Positions 47,217 to 56,150 of a DNA stretch of 64,000 nucleotides are shown here, in pieces. Made by a program: the position numbers and the translations under genes. The notes beneath the pieces were generated by a model that had not been told where the DNA came from, did not search any database, and saw nothing but the letters and a program-made list of their open reading frames with translations. Within the stretch, counting starts at the first letter, position 1, and each line of letters begins with the position of its first letter. Origin of the DNA: Marinifilum fragile JCM 15579 (lineage in GTDB: Bacteria > Bacteroidota > Bacteroidia > Bacteroidales > Marinifilaceae); contig NZ_BAZX01000011.1 in the NCBI RefSeq assembly GCF_001310955.1, forward strand, positions 62,001 to 126,000, written 5' to 3'.

Positions 47217-47562
47217 ATATCGGTTAATGTCAATAAAATAGGGGACTTCCTGCCCCCTAAAGTACACGTTATTCTTACTTTTCGATGCAAAATTAGAGAT
47301 AAATGTTTTAAAAAACAAATGGCATACCCCTAAATTATTGTATTCTAACTGCTAAAGAAAATTTTTTTTGATATTTATTCAACAAATTTTCAAAAAATAA
47401 GATCTAAAATAATGGATAATAAACAGTCCGTTAAATAATTATCAAATTGCTCTCATAAATTCTCACAGAATTTTAAAATGAATGATTTTTGATGAAATTT
47501 TTAGGAGTAGGCATTTATAATGGGTTTTTATACATTTGTTTACAACTAATATTCATTTGTTT
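47217..47562. other. Divergent region rimP / HD phosphohydrolase with leader hairpin
   Basis: Near rimP a hairpin TAGGGG (47239-47244) / CCCCTA (47254-47259) lies in the 5' leader, just ahead of the start codon. The remainder is very AT-rich and shows no other gene. A TACATTTG -7-like box (47531-47538) precedes the HD gene. Confidence 0.45.
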
Positions 47563-48843
47563 ATGCCAGAACAATTTACTCTAAAGAAAAAAATTGTAAA
47601 TGACCCAGTACATGGTTTTATTCATATTCCTTCAGGGATTTCGAATGAATTGGTGGAGCACCATTATTTTCAGCGACTGAGAAGAATAAAACAATTGGGT
47701 TTAACTTATTTGGTTTTTCCCGGAGCTTTTCAAAATCGTTTTCAACATGCATTGGGAGCTACCCATTTAATGGGGATGGCCATTGAGGTATTGCGATCAA
47801 AAGGCAATGAGATTACAGATAAAGAAGCAGAAGCAGTTCACGCTGCTATTCTTTTACACGATATTGGTCACGGTCCTTTTTCGCATGCTTTAGAATACAG
47901 TATAGTAAATGGGATAACCCATGAAAAACTTTCGGAATTGTTTATGAGCCGCTTAAATAAACAGTTTGAGGGGGAATTGGATACAGCAATTAAGATTTTT
48001 AAAAATGAGTATCCCAAAAAGTTTTTAAATCAGTTGGTTTCGAGCCAGCTTGATATGGATCGACTGGATTATTTAAGGCGTGATAGCTTCTTTTCTGGCG
48101 TTACTGAAGGAGTTGTTGGATCGGCCAGAATTATTAAGATGTTAGACGTTCGAAATGATAATTTGGTAGTAGAGGAGAAGGGAATTTATTCTATTGAGAA
48201 GTTTTTAATTGCTAGACGTTTGATGTATTGGCAGGTTTATTTGCACAAAACAGTGATTGCTGCAGAAGAGATGTTGGTGTACATCTTAAAACGTGCAAAA
48301 TATTTAGCCGAACGAGGCGAGGAATTGTTTGCTACCCCAGCATTACGATATTTTCTTTATAACAAAATAGGAATTGAAGCCTTTGAAAGTGAAGATGCTT
48401 TGCTTGATGGAAAAAATGCATTGGATATTTTTGCAGCCTTGGATGATGATGATATCATGGTTTCAATAAAAGTATGGTCGAATCATTCGGATAAGGTTCT
48501 TGCGTATTTGTGTAAATGTATACGAGATCGTCAATTGTTTAAAATTGAAATACAGAAAACTCCGTTTTCAGATGAGTATATCAATAAGGTAAGGTCAGGC
48601 ATTAAAGAATATTTTGGTTGCTCAGAACATGCTCTTGATTTTATTGTGATTAATGGAATGATTAGTAATAATGCTTATACATCCGATGATCACATAAACA
48701 TCCTTCATAAAGATGGCTCGGTATGCGACATTGCCGAAGCATCGGATATGATGAATATTGATGTGCTTTCGAAAACGGTAAAAAAATTCTACCTGTGTTA
48801 CCCAAAGATTAATATTGAAACACTAAAAAGTTTAGGCGATTAA
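47563..48843 (+). CDS. HD-superfamily phosphohydrolase (dNTPase-like)
   Basis: 426 residues from ATG 47563 (MPEQFTLKKKIVNDPVHGFIHIP). A TTG start nine codons earlier would overlap the likely promoter. Metal motifs: FQNRFQHALGATHLMG (His), ILLHDIGHGPFSHALE (HD) and SSQLDMDRLDYLRRDSFFSGV (distal Asp). The fold and the SQLDMDRLDYL block match the SAMHD1/dGTPase-like family. The substrate is unknown, perhaps nucleotides. Monocistronic. Confidence 0.93.
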   Translation: MPEQFTLKKKIVNDPVHGFIHIPSGISNELVEHHYFQRLRRIKQLGLTYLVFPGAFQNRFQHALGATHLMGMAIEVLRSKGNEITDKEAEAVHAAILLHDIGHGPFSHALEYSIVNGITHEKLSELFMSRLNKQFEGELDTAIKIFKNEYPKKFLNQLVSSQLDMDRLDYLRRDSFFSGVTEGVVGSARIIKMLDVRNDNLVVEEKGIYSIEKFLIARRLMYWQVYLHKTVIAAEEMLVYILKRAKYLAERGEELFATPALRYFLYNKIGIEAFESEDALLDGKNALDIFAALDDDDIMVSIKVWSNHSDKVLAYLCKCIRDRQLFKIEIQKTPFSDEYINKVRSGIKEYFGCSEHALDFIVINGMISNNAYTSDDHINILHKDGSVCDIAEASDMMNIDVLSKTVKKFYLCYPKINIETLKSLGD

Positions 48844-49084
48844 ATTACAATTGTATAAGGCTTTGTAATGTTTAATTTGCGTTCTGTAAGCATCAAATAA
48901 TCAGCTATAAATGAATTTATAATGTGGTCTGAAAAGTAAAAAAATTTTATGTGCATGAAATAATTGTTAGATTTGCAGAAATTTTTTTCGTATTAATCAG
49001 ATATATTGGACGATGTGTGCTCAGTGAAAAAACGAGTTTTTATACTATTTAAAAAGCTTGTTATCTGATATAAAACCAGAACAA

Positions 49085-50125
49085 ATGAATTTTACAGCTC
49101 AAGATATTGCAGAGTTTCTACAAGGTGAAGTTGATGGAGATGGATCAGTTGCCGTAAACAATGTATCCCGTATTGAGGAAGGCAAGCCAGGGACTCTTTC
49201 TTTTTTGGCAAATCCCAAGTATGAACACCATATTTACACCACAAACTCTTCTATTGTTTTAGTAAACAAGAATTTTAAAGCAGCTAAAGAAGTGAAAGCT
49301 ACTTTAATTCGTGTGGAAGATGCATACCAGGCTTTGGCCCAGTTGTTGGAAATGTATGAGCAGAGTAAACCGCAAAAAGTAGGCATTGAAGAACCTTCTT
49401 TTGTAAGTAAATCTGCTACAATAGGAGAAAAAATTTATGTTGGTGCATTTGCTTACATTGGTAGCAATGTAAAAATTGGTGATAACGTAAAAATCTATCC
49501 GCACACATATATAGGTGATAATGTAATTATTGGTGACAATACCATTCTTAACTCAGGAGTTAAGGTGTATGAAAACTGTAAAATTGGAAATTCCTGTATC
49601 GTTCATTCAGGTTCGGTAATTGGAGCCGACGGTTTCGGTTTTGCACCATCTTCAGCGAATGATTACAAGAAAGTTCCACAGGTTGGTAATGTGATTTTAG
49701 AAGACCATGTTGAGATTGGGGCTAACACTTGTGTTGACCGTGCAACCATGGGATCAACCATTATCCGTAAAGGAGTGAAGTTGGATAACCTGATTCAGGT
49801 TGCTCATAATGTTGAGATTGGTGAAAATACTGTAATTGCATCGCAAACAGGTATTGCAGGAAGTTCTAAGGTTGGCGAACATTGTATGTTTGGTGGTCAG
49901 GTTGGAATTGCGGGTCACTTGTCGATTGCTGACGAAGTGAAGATTGCTGCACAATCGGGTATTGGACGAAATATTAAGAAAAAAGGAGAGGTTCTTCAAG
50001 GATCGCCTGCTTTTGAATTCGGACCATATCAAAAATCATATGTGCTATTTAAAAATCTGCCAAAAATGAGAGAGCAGATTATGGATTTGGAGAAGCAAGT
50101 AAAGAAGCTGGAAGAGGAAAAATAG
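49085..50125 (+). CDS. lpxD: UDP-3-O-(3-hydroxyacyl)glucosamine N-acyltransferase
   Basis: 346 residues from ATG 49085 ([20 protein letters not shown]). The N-terminal uridine-binding domain is followed by a left-handed beta-helix of hexapeptide repeats ([22 protein letters not shown]). [10 protein letters not shown] and [23 protein letters not shown] include the catalytic His. It adds the second acyl chain in lipid A synthesis at the inner membrane. First of lpxD-lpxC/fabZ-lpxA, 42 bp before the next gene. Confidence 0.97.
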   Translation: MNFTAQDIAEFLQGEVDGDGSVAVNNVSRIEEGKPGTLSFLANPKYEHHIYTTNSSIVLVNKNFKAAKEVKATLIRVEDAYQALAQLLEMYEQSKPQKVGIEEPSFVSKSATIGEKIYVGAFAYIGSNVKIGDNVKIYPHTYIGDNVIIGDNTILNSGVKVYENCKIGNSCIVHSGSVIGADGFGFAPSSANDYKKVPQVGNVILEDHVEIGANTCVDRATMGSTIIRKGVKLDNLIQVAHNVEIGENTVIASQTGIAGSSKVGEHCMFGGQVGIAGHLSIADEVKIAAQSGIGRNIKKKGEVLQGSPAFEFGPYQKSYVLFKNLPKMREQIMDLEKQVKKLEEEK

Positions 50126-50167
50126 GGAGATTCCATTTTCCGGAAACAGAAAAAATATTGAAAGTTT

Positions 50168-51559
50168 ATGGCTGATAAGCAGAGAACATTAGCAAAAGAA
50201 TTTACTTTAACAGGAAAAGGACTGCACACTGGATTGGAAGTATCAATCAAGTTTGTGCCTGCTGCTGAAAATCATGGATACAAGTTTAAGAGAGTTGACC
50301 TTGAAGGGGAGCCTGTAATTGAAGCCAGCGCAGAATATGTGGGGGATACATCAAGAGGAACTGTTCTTGAAAAAGGAGAATGCAAAGTACAAACCATCGA
50401 ACATGCTTTATCGGCATTGTATGGAATGGGGGTTGACAACTGTATGATTGAGATGAATTCTCCAGAGCCTCCAATTTTAGATGGAAGTGCAAAGTTCTAT
50501 GTAGAAGGAATTGAAAGCGTAGGAATTGTTGAGCAGGATGCGAAGCGTGAATACTATGTTGTTAAAGAACCAATTGTTTACAAGGATGAAGCTCGTGGGT
50601 CGGAATTAACAATTCTTCCAGATAGTGAATATAGTGTAGATACTATGATTTCATTTGACTCGAAAGTGTTGAGTAATCAATACGCACGATTAACATCATT
50701 GAAAGATTATAAAGATGAAATTTCGATGTGTCGTACTTTTGTTTTTGTGCGAGAATTGGAATTTTTATTGAATAACAATTTGGTTAAAGGAGGAGATCTT
50801 GATAACGCAATTGTTATTATGGACCAAATGATGGAACAAAAAGAGTTGGATCGTATTGCCGATCTATTTGACCATCAGCGTGTAGAGGTGAAGGAAGGGA
50901 TTTTAAGTAATCTGGAGCTTTACTTCCATAATGAATGTGCTCGACACAAACTATTAGACGTGATTGGTGACCTTGCTTTGTGTGGTAAGTTCATCAAAGG
51001 AAAAGTAATTGCTTCCTGTCCAGGTCACGGCCCAAATACTCAAATGGCAAAATTATTAATCAAACGAATAAAAAAAGAAATGGGAAAAGATTCAGTTCCG
51101 GCTTATGATCCAAACAAACAGCCTGTTTTAGACATTAATGGGGTAATGAAATTGTTGCCTCACCGTCCTCCATTCTTGTTGGTTGATAAAATTATCGACA
51201 TACAGGATGATACTATTGTTGGTGTAAAGAATGTTTCTATGAACGAACCTTTCTTTGTAGGACACTTCCCAGGAGAACCAGTAATGCCAGGTGTTCTTAT
51301 GGTAGAAGCTATGGCGCAATGTGGTGGTATTCTGGTATTAAGTCAGGTAGAAGATCCTGAAAATTACTCTACTTACTTCTTAACTCAGAACAACATCAAG
51401 TTTAGAAAAAAAGTGGTTCCTGGAGATACCCTGATTTTTAAATTGCAATTTTTATCACCAATTCGTAGGGGAGTTGCTAACATGCGCGGTTTAGCATTTG
51501 TTGGCGATACTGTTGTTGCTGAAGGTGAGTTTATGGCTCAAATCGCAAAGAATAAATAA
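50168..51559 (+). CDS. lpxC-fabZ: Bifunctional LpxC deacetylase / FabZ dehydratase
   Basis: 463 residues. Residues 1-300 are LpxC, the zinc deacetylase that commits UDP-acyl-GlcNAc to lipid A (GKGLHTGLEVSIKF; VQTIEHALSALYGMGVDNC with a zinc His; LYFHNECARHKLLDVIGDLALCG with the remaining zinc ligands). Residues about 315-463 are FabZ (KLLPHRPPFLLVDKII; VGHFPGEPVMPGVLMVEAMAQ with catalytic His and Glu), which dehydrates 3-hydroxyacyl-ACP. The fusion is standard in Bacteroidota and ties fatty-acid elongation to lipid A synthesis, as both use the same 3-hydroxyacyl-ACP pool. Confidence 0.98.
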   Translation: MADKQRTLAKEFTLTGKGLHTGLEVSIKFVPAAENHGYKFKRVDLEGEPVIEASAEYVGDTSRGTVLEKGECKVQTIEHALSALYGMGVDNCMIEMNSPEPPILDGSAKFYVEGIESVGIVEQDAKREYYVVKEPIVYKDEARGSELTILPDSEYSVDTMISFDSKVLSNQYARLTSLKDYKDEISMCRTFVFVRELEFLLNNNLVKGGDLDNAIVIMDQMMEQKELDRIADLFDHQRVEVKEGILSNLELYFHNECARHKLLDVIGDLALCGKFIKGKVIASCPGHGPNTQMAKLLIKRIKKEMGKDSVPAYDPNKQPVLDINGVMKLLPHRPPFLLVDKIIDIQDDTIVGVKNVSMNEPFFVGHFPGEPVMPGVLMVEAMAQCGGILVLSQVEDPENYSTYFLTQNNIKFRKKVVPGDTLIFKLQFLSPIRRGVANMRGLAFVGDTVVAEGEFMAQIAKNK

Positions 51560-51626
51560 AATTTAACTACTACAAGGCAAACTTCGGGTGTGGTAGGAGT
51601 TTGTTTAACACGTAATAAATAAAAAA

Positions 51627-52409
51627 ATGAAGCAACCGTTAGCATATGTACATCCTGAGGCAAAAATCGCTGATAATGTAGTGATTGAGCCATTCGTAAC
51701 CATCGATAAGGATGTAGTAATTGAAGAGGGTACAAGAATTGGTTCCAATGCAACCATTTTGGAAGGAACAAGAATTGGTAAAAACTGTAATGTATTTCCT
51801 GGAGCAGTAATTGGTGCTGTACCACAGGATTTAAAATTCCGTGGTGAAAAAACTACAGTTGAAATTGGAAACAACACAACCATTCGCGAGTGTGTTACCA
51901 TAAACCGTGGTACTGCGGCAAAAGGCAGAACCATTGTTGGTGATAACTGTTTGTTGATGGCTTACGTACACATTGCACACGATAGTATTGTGGGTAACAA
52001 CTGTATTATTGGTAATGCTACTCAGATTGCAGGTGAGGTTGTAATCGACGATTTTGCAATTTTAAGTGGTTTGGTGGCTGTTCACCAGTTCGTACACATT
52101 GGTTCTCACGTTATGGTATCGGGTGGATCATTGGTTCGTAAAGATATTCCTCCATATGTGAAAGCTGGTCGTGAACCGGTTTCTTATGTTGGTGTAAACT
52201 CAATCGGATTACGTCGCCGTGAGTTTGGTAACGAAAAAATCCGCGAAATTCAGGATGTTTACCGTTACTTGTACCAAAAAGGTATGAACAACTTTACAGC
52301 ATTGGAAGCTATCGAAGCTGAAATGCCTGCTTCACCAGAGCGTGATGAGATTATTCTGTTTGTGAAGAACTCGAAGCGTGGTATCATGAGAGGATACTTC
52401 CCTGAGTAA
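51627..52409 (+). CDS. lpxA: UDP-N-acetylglucosamine acyltransferase
   Basis: 260 residues. A hexapeptide beta-helix (VHPEAKIADNVVIEPFVTIDKDVVIEEGTRIGSNATI), MAYVHIAHDSIVGNNCIIGNATQIAG with the catalytic His, and GLVAVHQFVHIGSHVMVSGGS are followed by the C-terminal helical domain (GVNSIGLRRREFGNEKIREIQDVYRYLY). It performs the first acylation of lipid A synthesis in the cytoplasm. Last in the lpx operon, followed by a terminator. Confidence 0.98.
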   Translation: MKQPLAYVHPEAKIADNVVIEPFVTIDKDVVIEEGTRIGSNATILEGTRIGKNCNVFPGAVIGAVPQDLKFRGEKTTVEIGNNTTIRECVTINRGTAAKGRTIVGDNCLLMAYVHIAHDSIVGNNCIIGNATQIAGEVVIDDFAILSGLVAVHQFVHIGSHVMVSGGSLVRKDIPPYVKAGREPVSYVGVNSIGLRRREFGNEKIREIQDVYRYLYQKGMNNFTALEAIEAEMPASPERDEIILFVKNSKRGIMRGYFPE

Positions 52410-52433
52410 ATCATCAAATAGCTAGGATATATA

Positions 52434-52473
52434 AAAAAGTGAGATCTTCCTTTGAGGATCTCACTTTTTTTTG
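52434..52473 (+). terminator. Terminator of the lpx operon
   Basis: AAAAAGTGAGATC / GATCTCACTTTTT stem with loop TTCCTTTGAG and an eight-T tail. Confidence 0.88.
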
Positions 52474-52502
52474 TTTCTGAAGATGTGTAACCGATTTATT
52501 TC

Positions 52503-53513
52503 ATGGGGCGTCTTAAAATGAAAAATCAGATAAACAGAATGAGAAAAGTTTTAATTCTAGCATTGCTATTGACTGTATGTTCTAATGCCTTTTGTGATAA
52601 GAATACCATAATTCAGAAAGGAAAGTTAAAATATGATTTTTCTTTTGCAGAGTTGGCAATCCAATATCTCGAAACAGGCGACACATGTATTTTGTCCAAA
52701 ATATCTCGTTTAGAGGCTGTCGAACATATTATGAATCATGCCAAGAAATTCAATTATAATGTCCCTAAATCTTCGAATAGAAAATTGGTTGAATACTTAC
52801 TTCACCCTTTAGAAAAAGAAAAATTAAATCTGGATCGGTTTAAAAGAAATCTAAAAATTGCAAAAGAACAGGTATTACAGGATGATTTCATTCATGAGCG
52901 ATGTAAAGAATTTTTGCCGGATGAATTCCAATTTACGGGAAGCTTATTTTTTACTTACGGTTACGATTTGGGAGTTGTATTCGGTAAAAATGCTAGTATT
53001 AATCTTAATCATTCGCATTACCTAAATCAACCTGGTGAAATTCGATATTACATGTTGCATGAGCTGCATCATGCAGGTTTTTTTGAATGTAGCAATAAAC
53101 CTATGCCTCATTTAGATTTAAAGAAATATTCAGATGCAGTTGATCTTATCACTTTGGCAACACAATTAGAGGGTGTGGCTACCTATGTGCCACTAAAAGT
53201 AAGATTAAAAGAAAATGCCATGAATTCGGATGCTGACTATGTTTGTTTGAATGATTCCTTAATGATGCAGAATTTGGAAAAGGAGTATTTTCAAATCTAT
53301 TACCATTTTTTTAATCAACCCGGTAAAGATTTTAAAGACAGTGATTGGAAATTGATTGCATCTCTTTCAAATGGGAAGAGATTGTGGTATAGAGTAGGTG
53401 CCTTGATGGCTAAAACAATAGATGAAAAATTAGGTAGAAAAGAGTTGGTGAATTTGATAAATGAAGATCCTAAGGCCTTTATCAATTGCTATTTGAGCTT
53501 GAAAAATCAATAA
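52503..53513 (+). CDS. Exported putative zinc-dependent peptidase (DUF5700-like)
   Basis: 336 residues. ATGs at 52503, 52518 and 52539 are in frame; the last gives the cleanest signal peptide (MRKVLILALLLTVCSNAFC). The body contains YYMLHELHHAGFF, an HExxH zinc site, and about 35 residues later ATQLEGVATYV, where Glu could be the third ligand, as in gluzincin-type peptidases. NLNHSHYLNQPGE lies just upstream. This pattern matches DUF5700/DUF2268-like putative peptidases, whose substrates are unknown. Monocistronic. Confidence 0.7.
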   Translation: MGRLKMKNQINRMRKVLILALLLTVCSNAFCDKNTIIQKGKLKYDFSFAELAIQYLETGDTCILSKISRLEAVEHIMNHAKKFNYNVPKSSNRKLVEYLLHPLEKEKLNLDRFKRNLKIAKEQVLQDDFIHERCKEFLPDEFQFTGSLFFTYGYDLGVVFGKNASINLNHSHYLNQPGEIRYYMLHELHHAGFFECSNKPMPHLDLKKYSDAVDLITLATQLEGVATYVPLKVRLKENAMNSDADYVCLNDSLMMQNLEKEYFQIYYHFFNQPGKDFKDSDWKLIASLSNGKRLWYRVGALMAKTIDEKLGRKELVNLINEDPKAFINCYLSLKNQ

Positions 53514-53582
53514 ATATATGGGAATTGTAACCCCAAGACATTGACTTGGGGCTACATTTATGTGTTATTACTTTTATCTATT

Positions 53583-54629
53583 TTACTCCTCCTTCAAAGG
53601 ATTCCACCCCTGAGCCTGCAATGCAATCTCAGTATTATCGCGGGTTACCAAATATATGCCTTTCGATGCTTCGGTAATGTGACCAATCACTTTTACATCT
53701 TCAATTTTCTCTACATCATCGAATTTATCCAACGGAACCGTAAACAACAACTCGTAATCTTCACCACCATTTAGCGAGAAAGTACTGTAGTTCATGTTTA
53801 GCTCTTCGGCCATTTTATGAGTTTCGTAATCTACAGGAATTTTCTCCTCATAAATCTGGCAACCTACTTTCGATTCCTCACAAATGTGCATCAGTTCTGA
53901 TGACAATCCATCTGAAATATCAATCATAGACGTTGGAACAATTTGAGCTTCTTTCAATCTTTCGTAGATGTCTTTTCTGGCCTCAGGTTTTAACTGACGT
54001 TCCAAAATGTAGTCGTGACCCGATAAATCAGGCTGCATGTTGGGATTGTTTTCGAAAATTGCTTTTTCGCGCTCCAACAATTGCAAGCCAGCATAGGCAG
54101 CACCTAAATTTCCGCTTACGCAGATTAGGTCGTTTACCTTAGCACCGCTTCGGTAAGCCAATTCATTTTCTTCAGCCTCGCCAATGGCAGTTACCGAAAT
54201 ACACAAACCAGTTAAAGATGATGTAGTATCACCTCCTACTAAATCGACATTGTAATTTTCGCAGGCCAAACGAATACCATCATAAATTTCTTCAATGGCT
54301 TCAACGGTAAAGCGCTTCGAAATGGCAATGGAAACAGTAACCTGCTTTGGGCAAGCGTTCATGGCATACACATCAGAAACATTTACGGCAATACTTTTGT
54401 ATCCCAAGTGTTTTAAAGGAGTGTACATTAAATCGAAATGGATTCCTTCCACCAATAAATCGGTGGTAACCACTGTCTTTTTGTTCTGATAATCCAGTAC
54501 TGCAGCGTCGTCGCCAACACCAACTTTTGTACTGCTATTTTTTATCTCGATGCCCTTTGTCAATTGCTTGATTAAACCAAACTCTCCCAATGTTGAGATA
54601 TCGGTTCCTTGTGCTTTGTTTTCCTGCAT
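53583..54629 (-). CDS. thiL: Thiamine-monophosphate kinase
   Basis: 348 residues. STLGEFGLIKQL at the N-terminus, then GVGDDAAVLDY (ATP and Mg site), TTDLLVEGIHFDL, VDLVGGDTTSSLTG, VCVSGNLGAAYAGLQLL-type glycine loop (ICVSGNLG) and MIDISDGLSSELMHI. It phosphorylates thiamine monophosphate to the diphosphate coenzyme. It stands alone, convergent with the putative peptidase gene. Confidence 0.97.
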   Translation of the reverse strand: MQENKAQGTDISTLGEFGLIKQLTKGIEIKNSSTKVGVGDDAAVLDYQNKKTVVTTDLLVEGIHFDLMYTPLKHLGYKSIAVNVSDVYAMNACPKQVTVSIAISKRFTVEAIEEIYDGIRLACENYNVDLVGGDTTSSLTGLCISVTAIGEAEENELAYRSGAKVNDLICVSGNLGAAYAGLQLLEREKAIFENNPNMQPDLSGHDYILERQLKPEARKDIYERLKEAQIVPTSMIDISDGLSSELMHICEESKVGCQIYEEKIPVDYETHKMAEELNMNYSTFSLNGGEDYELLFTVPLDKFDDVEKIEDVKVIGHITEASKGIYLVTRDNTEIALQAQGWNPLKEE

Positions 54630-54850
54630 GATATTGCCTGTAAGGTAAATTTATTGTGATAGCATGCCGATATATAAATGATAAGCCTAAAGGAATGAAA
54701 TGGACTTAAGGTTGTATTCATTTAATAATTGGGATGATATGCTGATTTCTAAATTTAGAATTTGCTTGCAAAGGTAGAAAAAATATTAGATCAGACCTGA
54801 AAGGTTTCTATGGCTTATCAAGTGCGGTTTAATATTAACAATAATTTTTT
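54630..54850. other. AT-rich spacer upstream of thiL
   Basis: Presumed thiL promoter region. No TPP riboswitch was recognised and no gene is seen; it runs into the hairpin-repeat array. Confidence 0.35.
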
Positions 54851-55060
54851 GGTCTCAAACCCAAAATTTTTAAGCTGATCGTGGTTTGAACCACGATCGA
54901 AGTCAAACTTTTTAAGTGCAAGTGTGGTTCGAGACACACTTGGGGTCAAAATTTTTAACAATGGAGTGGGTAGAGACACGCTTCGTGTTAAAATTTTTAA
55001 TCGAAACCGTGTCTTTTTTAAGCAGAGAGGTGGTTCGAAGTACGATGTGTCCTGTCTTTT
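54851..55060. repeat. Array of degenerate 42-43 bp hairpin repeats
   Basis: The tail word GTCAAAATTTTTAA (variants) ends at 54873, 54915, 54958 and 55000, a 42-43 bp period; shorter TTTTTTAA tails end at 55021 and 55054. The heads are GTGGTTTGA, GTGGTTCGAGACAC and GTGGGTAGAGACAC, and each unit carries its own hairpin: GATCGTGGTT/AACCACGATC (10-bp arms, 54877-54898), AAGTGTG/CACACTT (54920-54941), ACACG/CGTGT near 54978. Function unknown. Confidence 0.75.
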
Positions 55061-55157
55061 TTAACAGGAAGCCTATTTCAATACAAGATTTAGGTGTTTT
55101 GAAGTTGTATTAAATTGTTAATAAATATGAACTTATAGATTTTTGGCTTTTAGAACC

Positions 55158-55192
55158 AAAAAAAAGCAGAACCAATATGTTTGATTCTGCAT
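55158..55192 (-). terminator. Terminator of the coiled-coil hypothetical gene
   Basis: GCAGAA...TTCTGC stem; on the minus strand it is followed by eight T. Confidence 0.75.
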
Positions 55193-55213
55193 TCTAATTT
55201 TATACAACTGGAA

Positions 55214-55690
55214 TTATTTCGCTTCTTCTTTTTGACTGTTGTGATTTGGGAAGAATTGTTTCAATTCATTGTACAGTGGCATGGCTTCTTGATCGTGTTC
55301 ATTGGCAAAATATCTAACTGAGCGATAGTATGCCATGGCATCCATGTAATTGTCGTTGTCCAATAAAATTTTGGTGTCGTTTAACTTCAACCTGATTTGG
55401 TCCAGTTTGCGAATCATGGTTTCAATTTGCTCTCTGGCTGCAAAATCTTTTTCAAATTCGTCAGGACTTACAAAGCCAGGGGTATACTTTGGGTTTTCCT
55501 GCATGATTATTTTGGCTTTGTTCACCAGAAGTTTGTTGGTTTCGTTAATTGCTCCATATTCCGAACGCTGTTCAGGGGTTAGGCCTGGTGCATTTTTGTT
55601 TGCAAGTGTAAGCAATGCATCTAAATGCGTGTTGGTTGCTGTCAATTCTTCTTCAGTAAAAACTACTTGGATAAGGTCGTTGTTTTTCAT
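55214..55690 (-). CDS. Helical hypothetical protein
   Basis: 158 residues, soluble, acidic and almost entirely helical (EEELTATNTHLDALLTLANKNAPGLTPEQRSEYG; FAAREQIETMIRKLDQIRLKLNDTKILLDNDNYMDAMAYYRSVRYFANE). The end is charged (NSQKEEAK). It resembles small conserved Bacteroidota proteins without assigned function. It has its own terminator and stands between the repeat array and the export operon. Confidence 0.75.
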   Translation of the reverse strand: MKNNDLIQVVFTEEELTATNTHLDALLTLANKNAPGLTPEQRSEYGAINETNKLLVNKAKIIMQENPKYTPGFVSPDEFEKDFAAREQIETMIRKLDQIRLKLNDTKILLDNDNYMDAMAYYRSVRYFANEHDQEAMPLYNELKQFFPNHNSQKEEAK

Positions 55691-55863
55691 CTGTTTAAAT
55701 TTTATTTTTTGGTTAGATGGAACTCTCGATGAATTTAATCATTCTCCCGAAGTGTCGGGGCAAGCTGTGTGTGTATTTTAGAATGCTAAAATTCATGTTC
55801 GTTTCATTTTGGATTAATTTAAAATGATTGTTTGATTGTATTTTATCAGTTCCGAAATTAAAC

Positions 55864-55895
55864 AAGCCCACTCTCAACTGTTGAGAGTGGGCTTG
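55864..55895 (-). terminator. Terminator of the C39 export operon
   Basis: The 14-bp stem AAGCCCACTCTCAA / TTGAGAGTGGGCTT lies after the last gene of the minus-strand operon. The T-run is short (GTTT). Confidence 0.75.
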
Positions 55896-55922
55896 TTTGT
55901 ATTAATTCTTAATAAATTATGC

Positions 55923-56132
55923 TTAATCCTTTTTACTTTTCAAATAGTAGGAGCATTTTGCTCTGGAATAATCTACAGGAATGCCTAGGTTTCTTAATAA
56001 GTTGATAGATCGATATACCGAGCTTTTCGAAATGTTTAACTTGTTGGCAAGTTCCTCAGGAGTTCCAGTTCTTTCTTTTTCGATCAACTCCTTTAAATAG
56101 ATCATTCTTTTTAGAAAATCTTCGTAGTTCAT
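55923..56132 (-). CDS. Small HTH DNA-binding protein
   Basis: 69 residues consisting of little more than one winged-helix-like HTH (TPEELANKLNISKSSVYRSINLLRNLGIPVDYSRAKCSYYL), similar to HTH_11/DeoR-type N-terminal domains. It lies 18 bp after the HlyD-type gene and is the last gene of the export operon. Such tiny HTH proteins often close peptide-export clusters in Bacteroidota. An autoregulatory role is inferred. Confidence 0.8.
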   Translation of the reverse strand: MNYEDFLKRMIYLKELIEKERTGTPEELANKLNISKSSVYRSINLLRNLGIPVDYSRAKCSYYLKSKKD

Positions 56133-56150
56133 ATCTACAATTGAAGTGTT

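Noticed and set aside
53531..53551. CCCCAAG/CTTGGGG hairpin as terminator
   Set aside because: No T-run on either strand; left as an unexplained hairpin between convergent genes.
53541..53774. 77-codon frame overlapping the end of thiL
   Set aside because: Antisense to thiL with no start context or family features.
54851..55060. CRISPR array
   Set aside because: Units are degenerate, the 42-43 bp period includes the variable part, and there are no constant repeats with unique spacers and no cas genes.
54916..55113. 65-codon plus-strand frame
   Set aside because: It lies almost wholly inside the hairpin-repeat array and shows no protein-like pattern.
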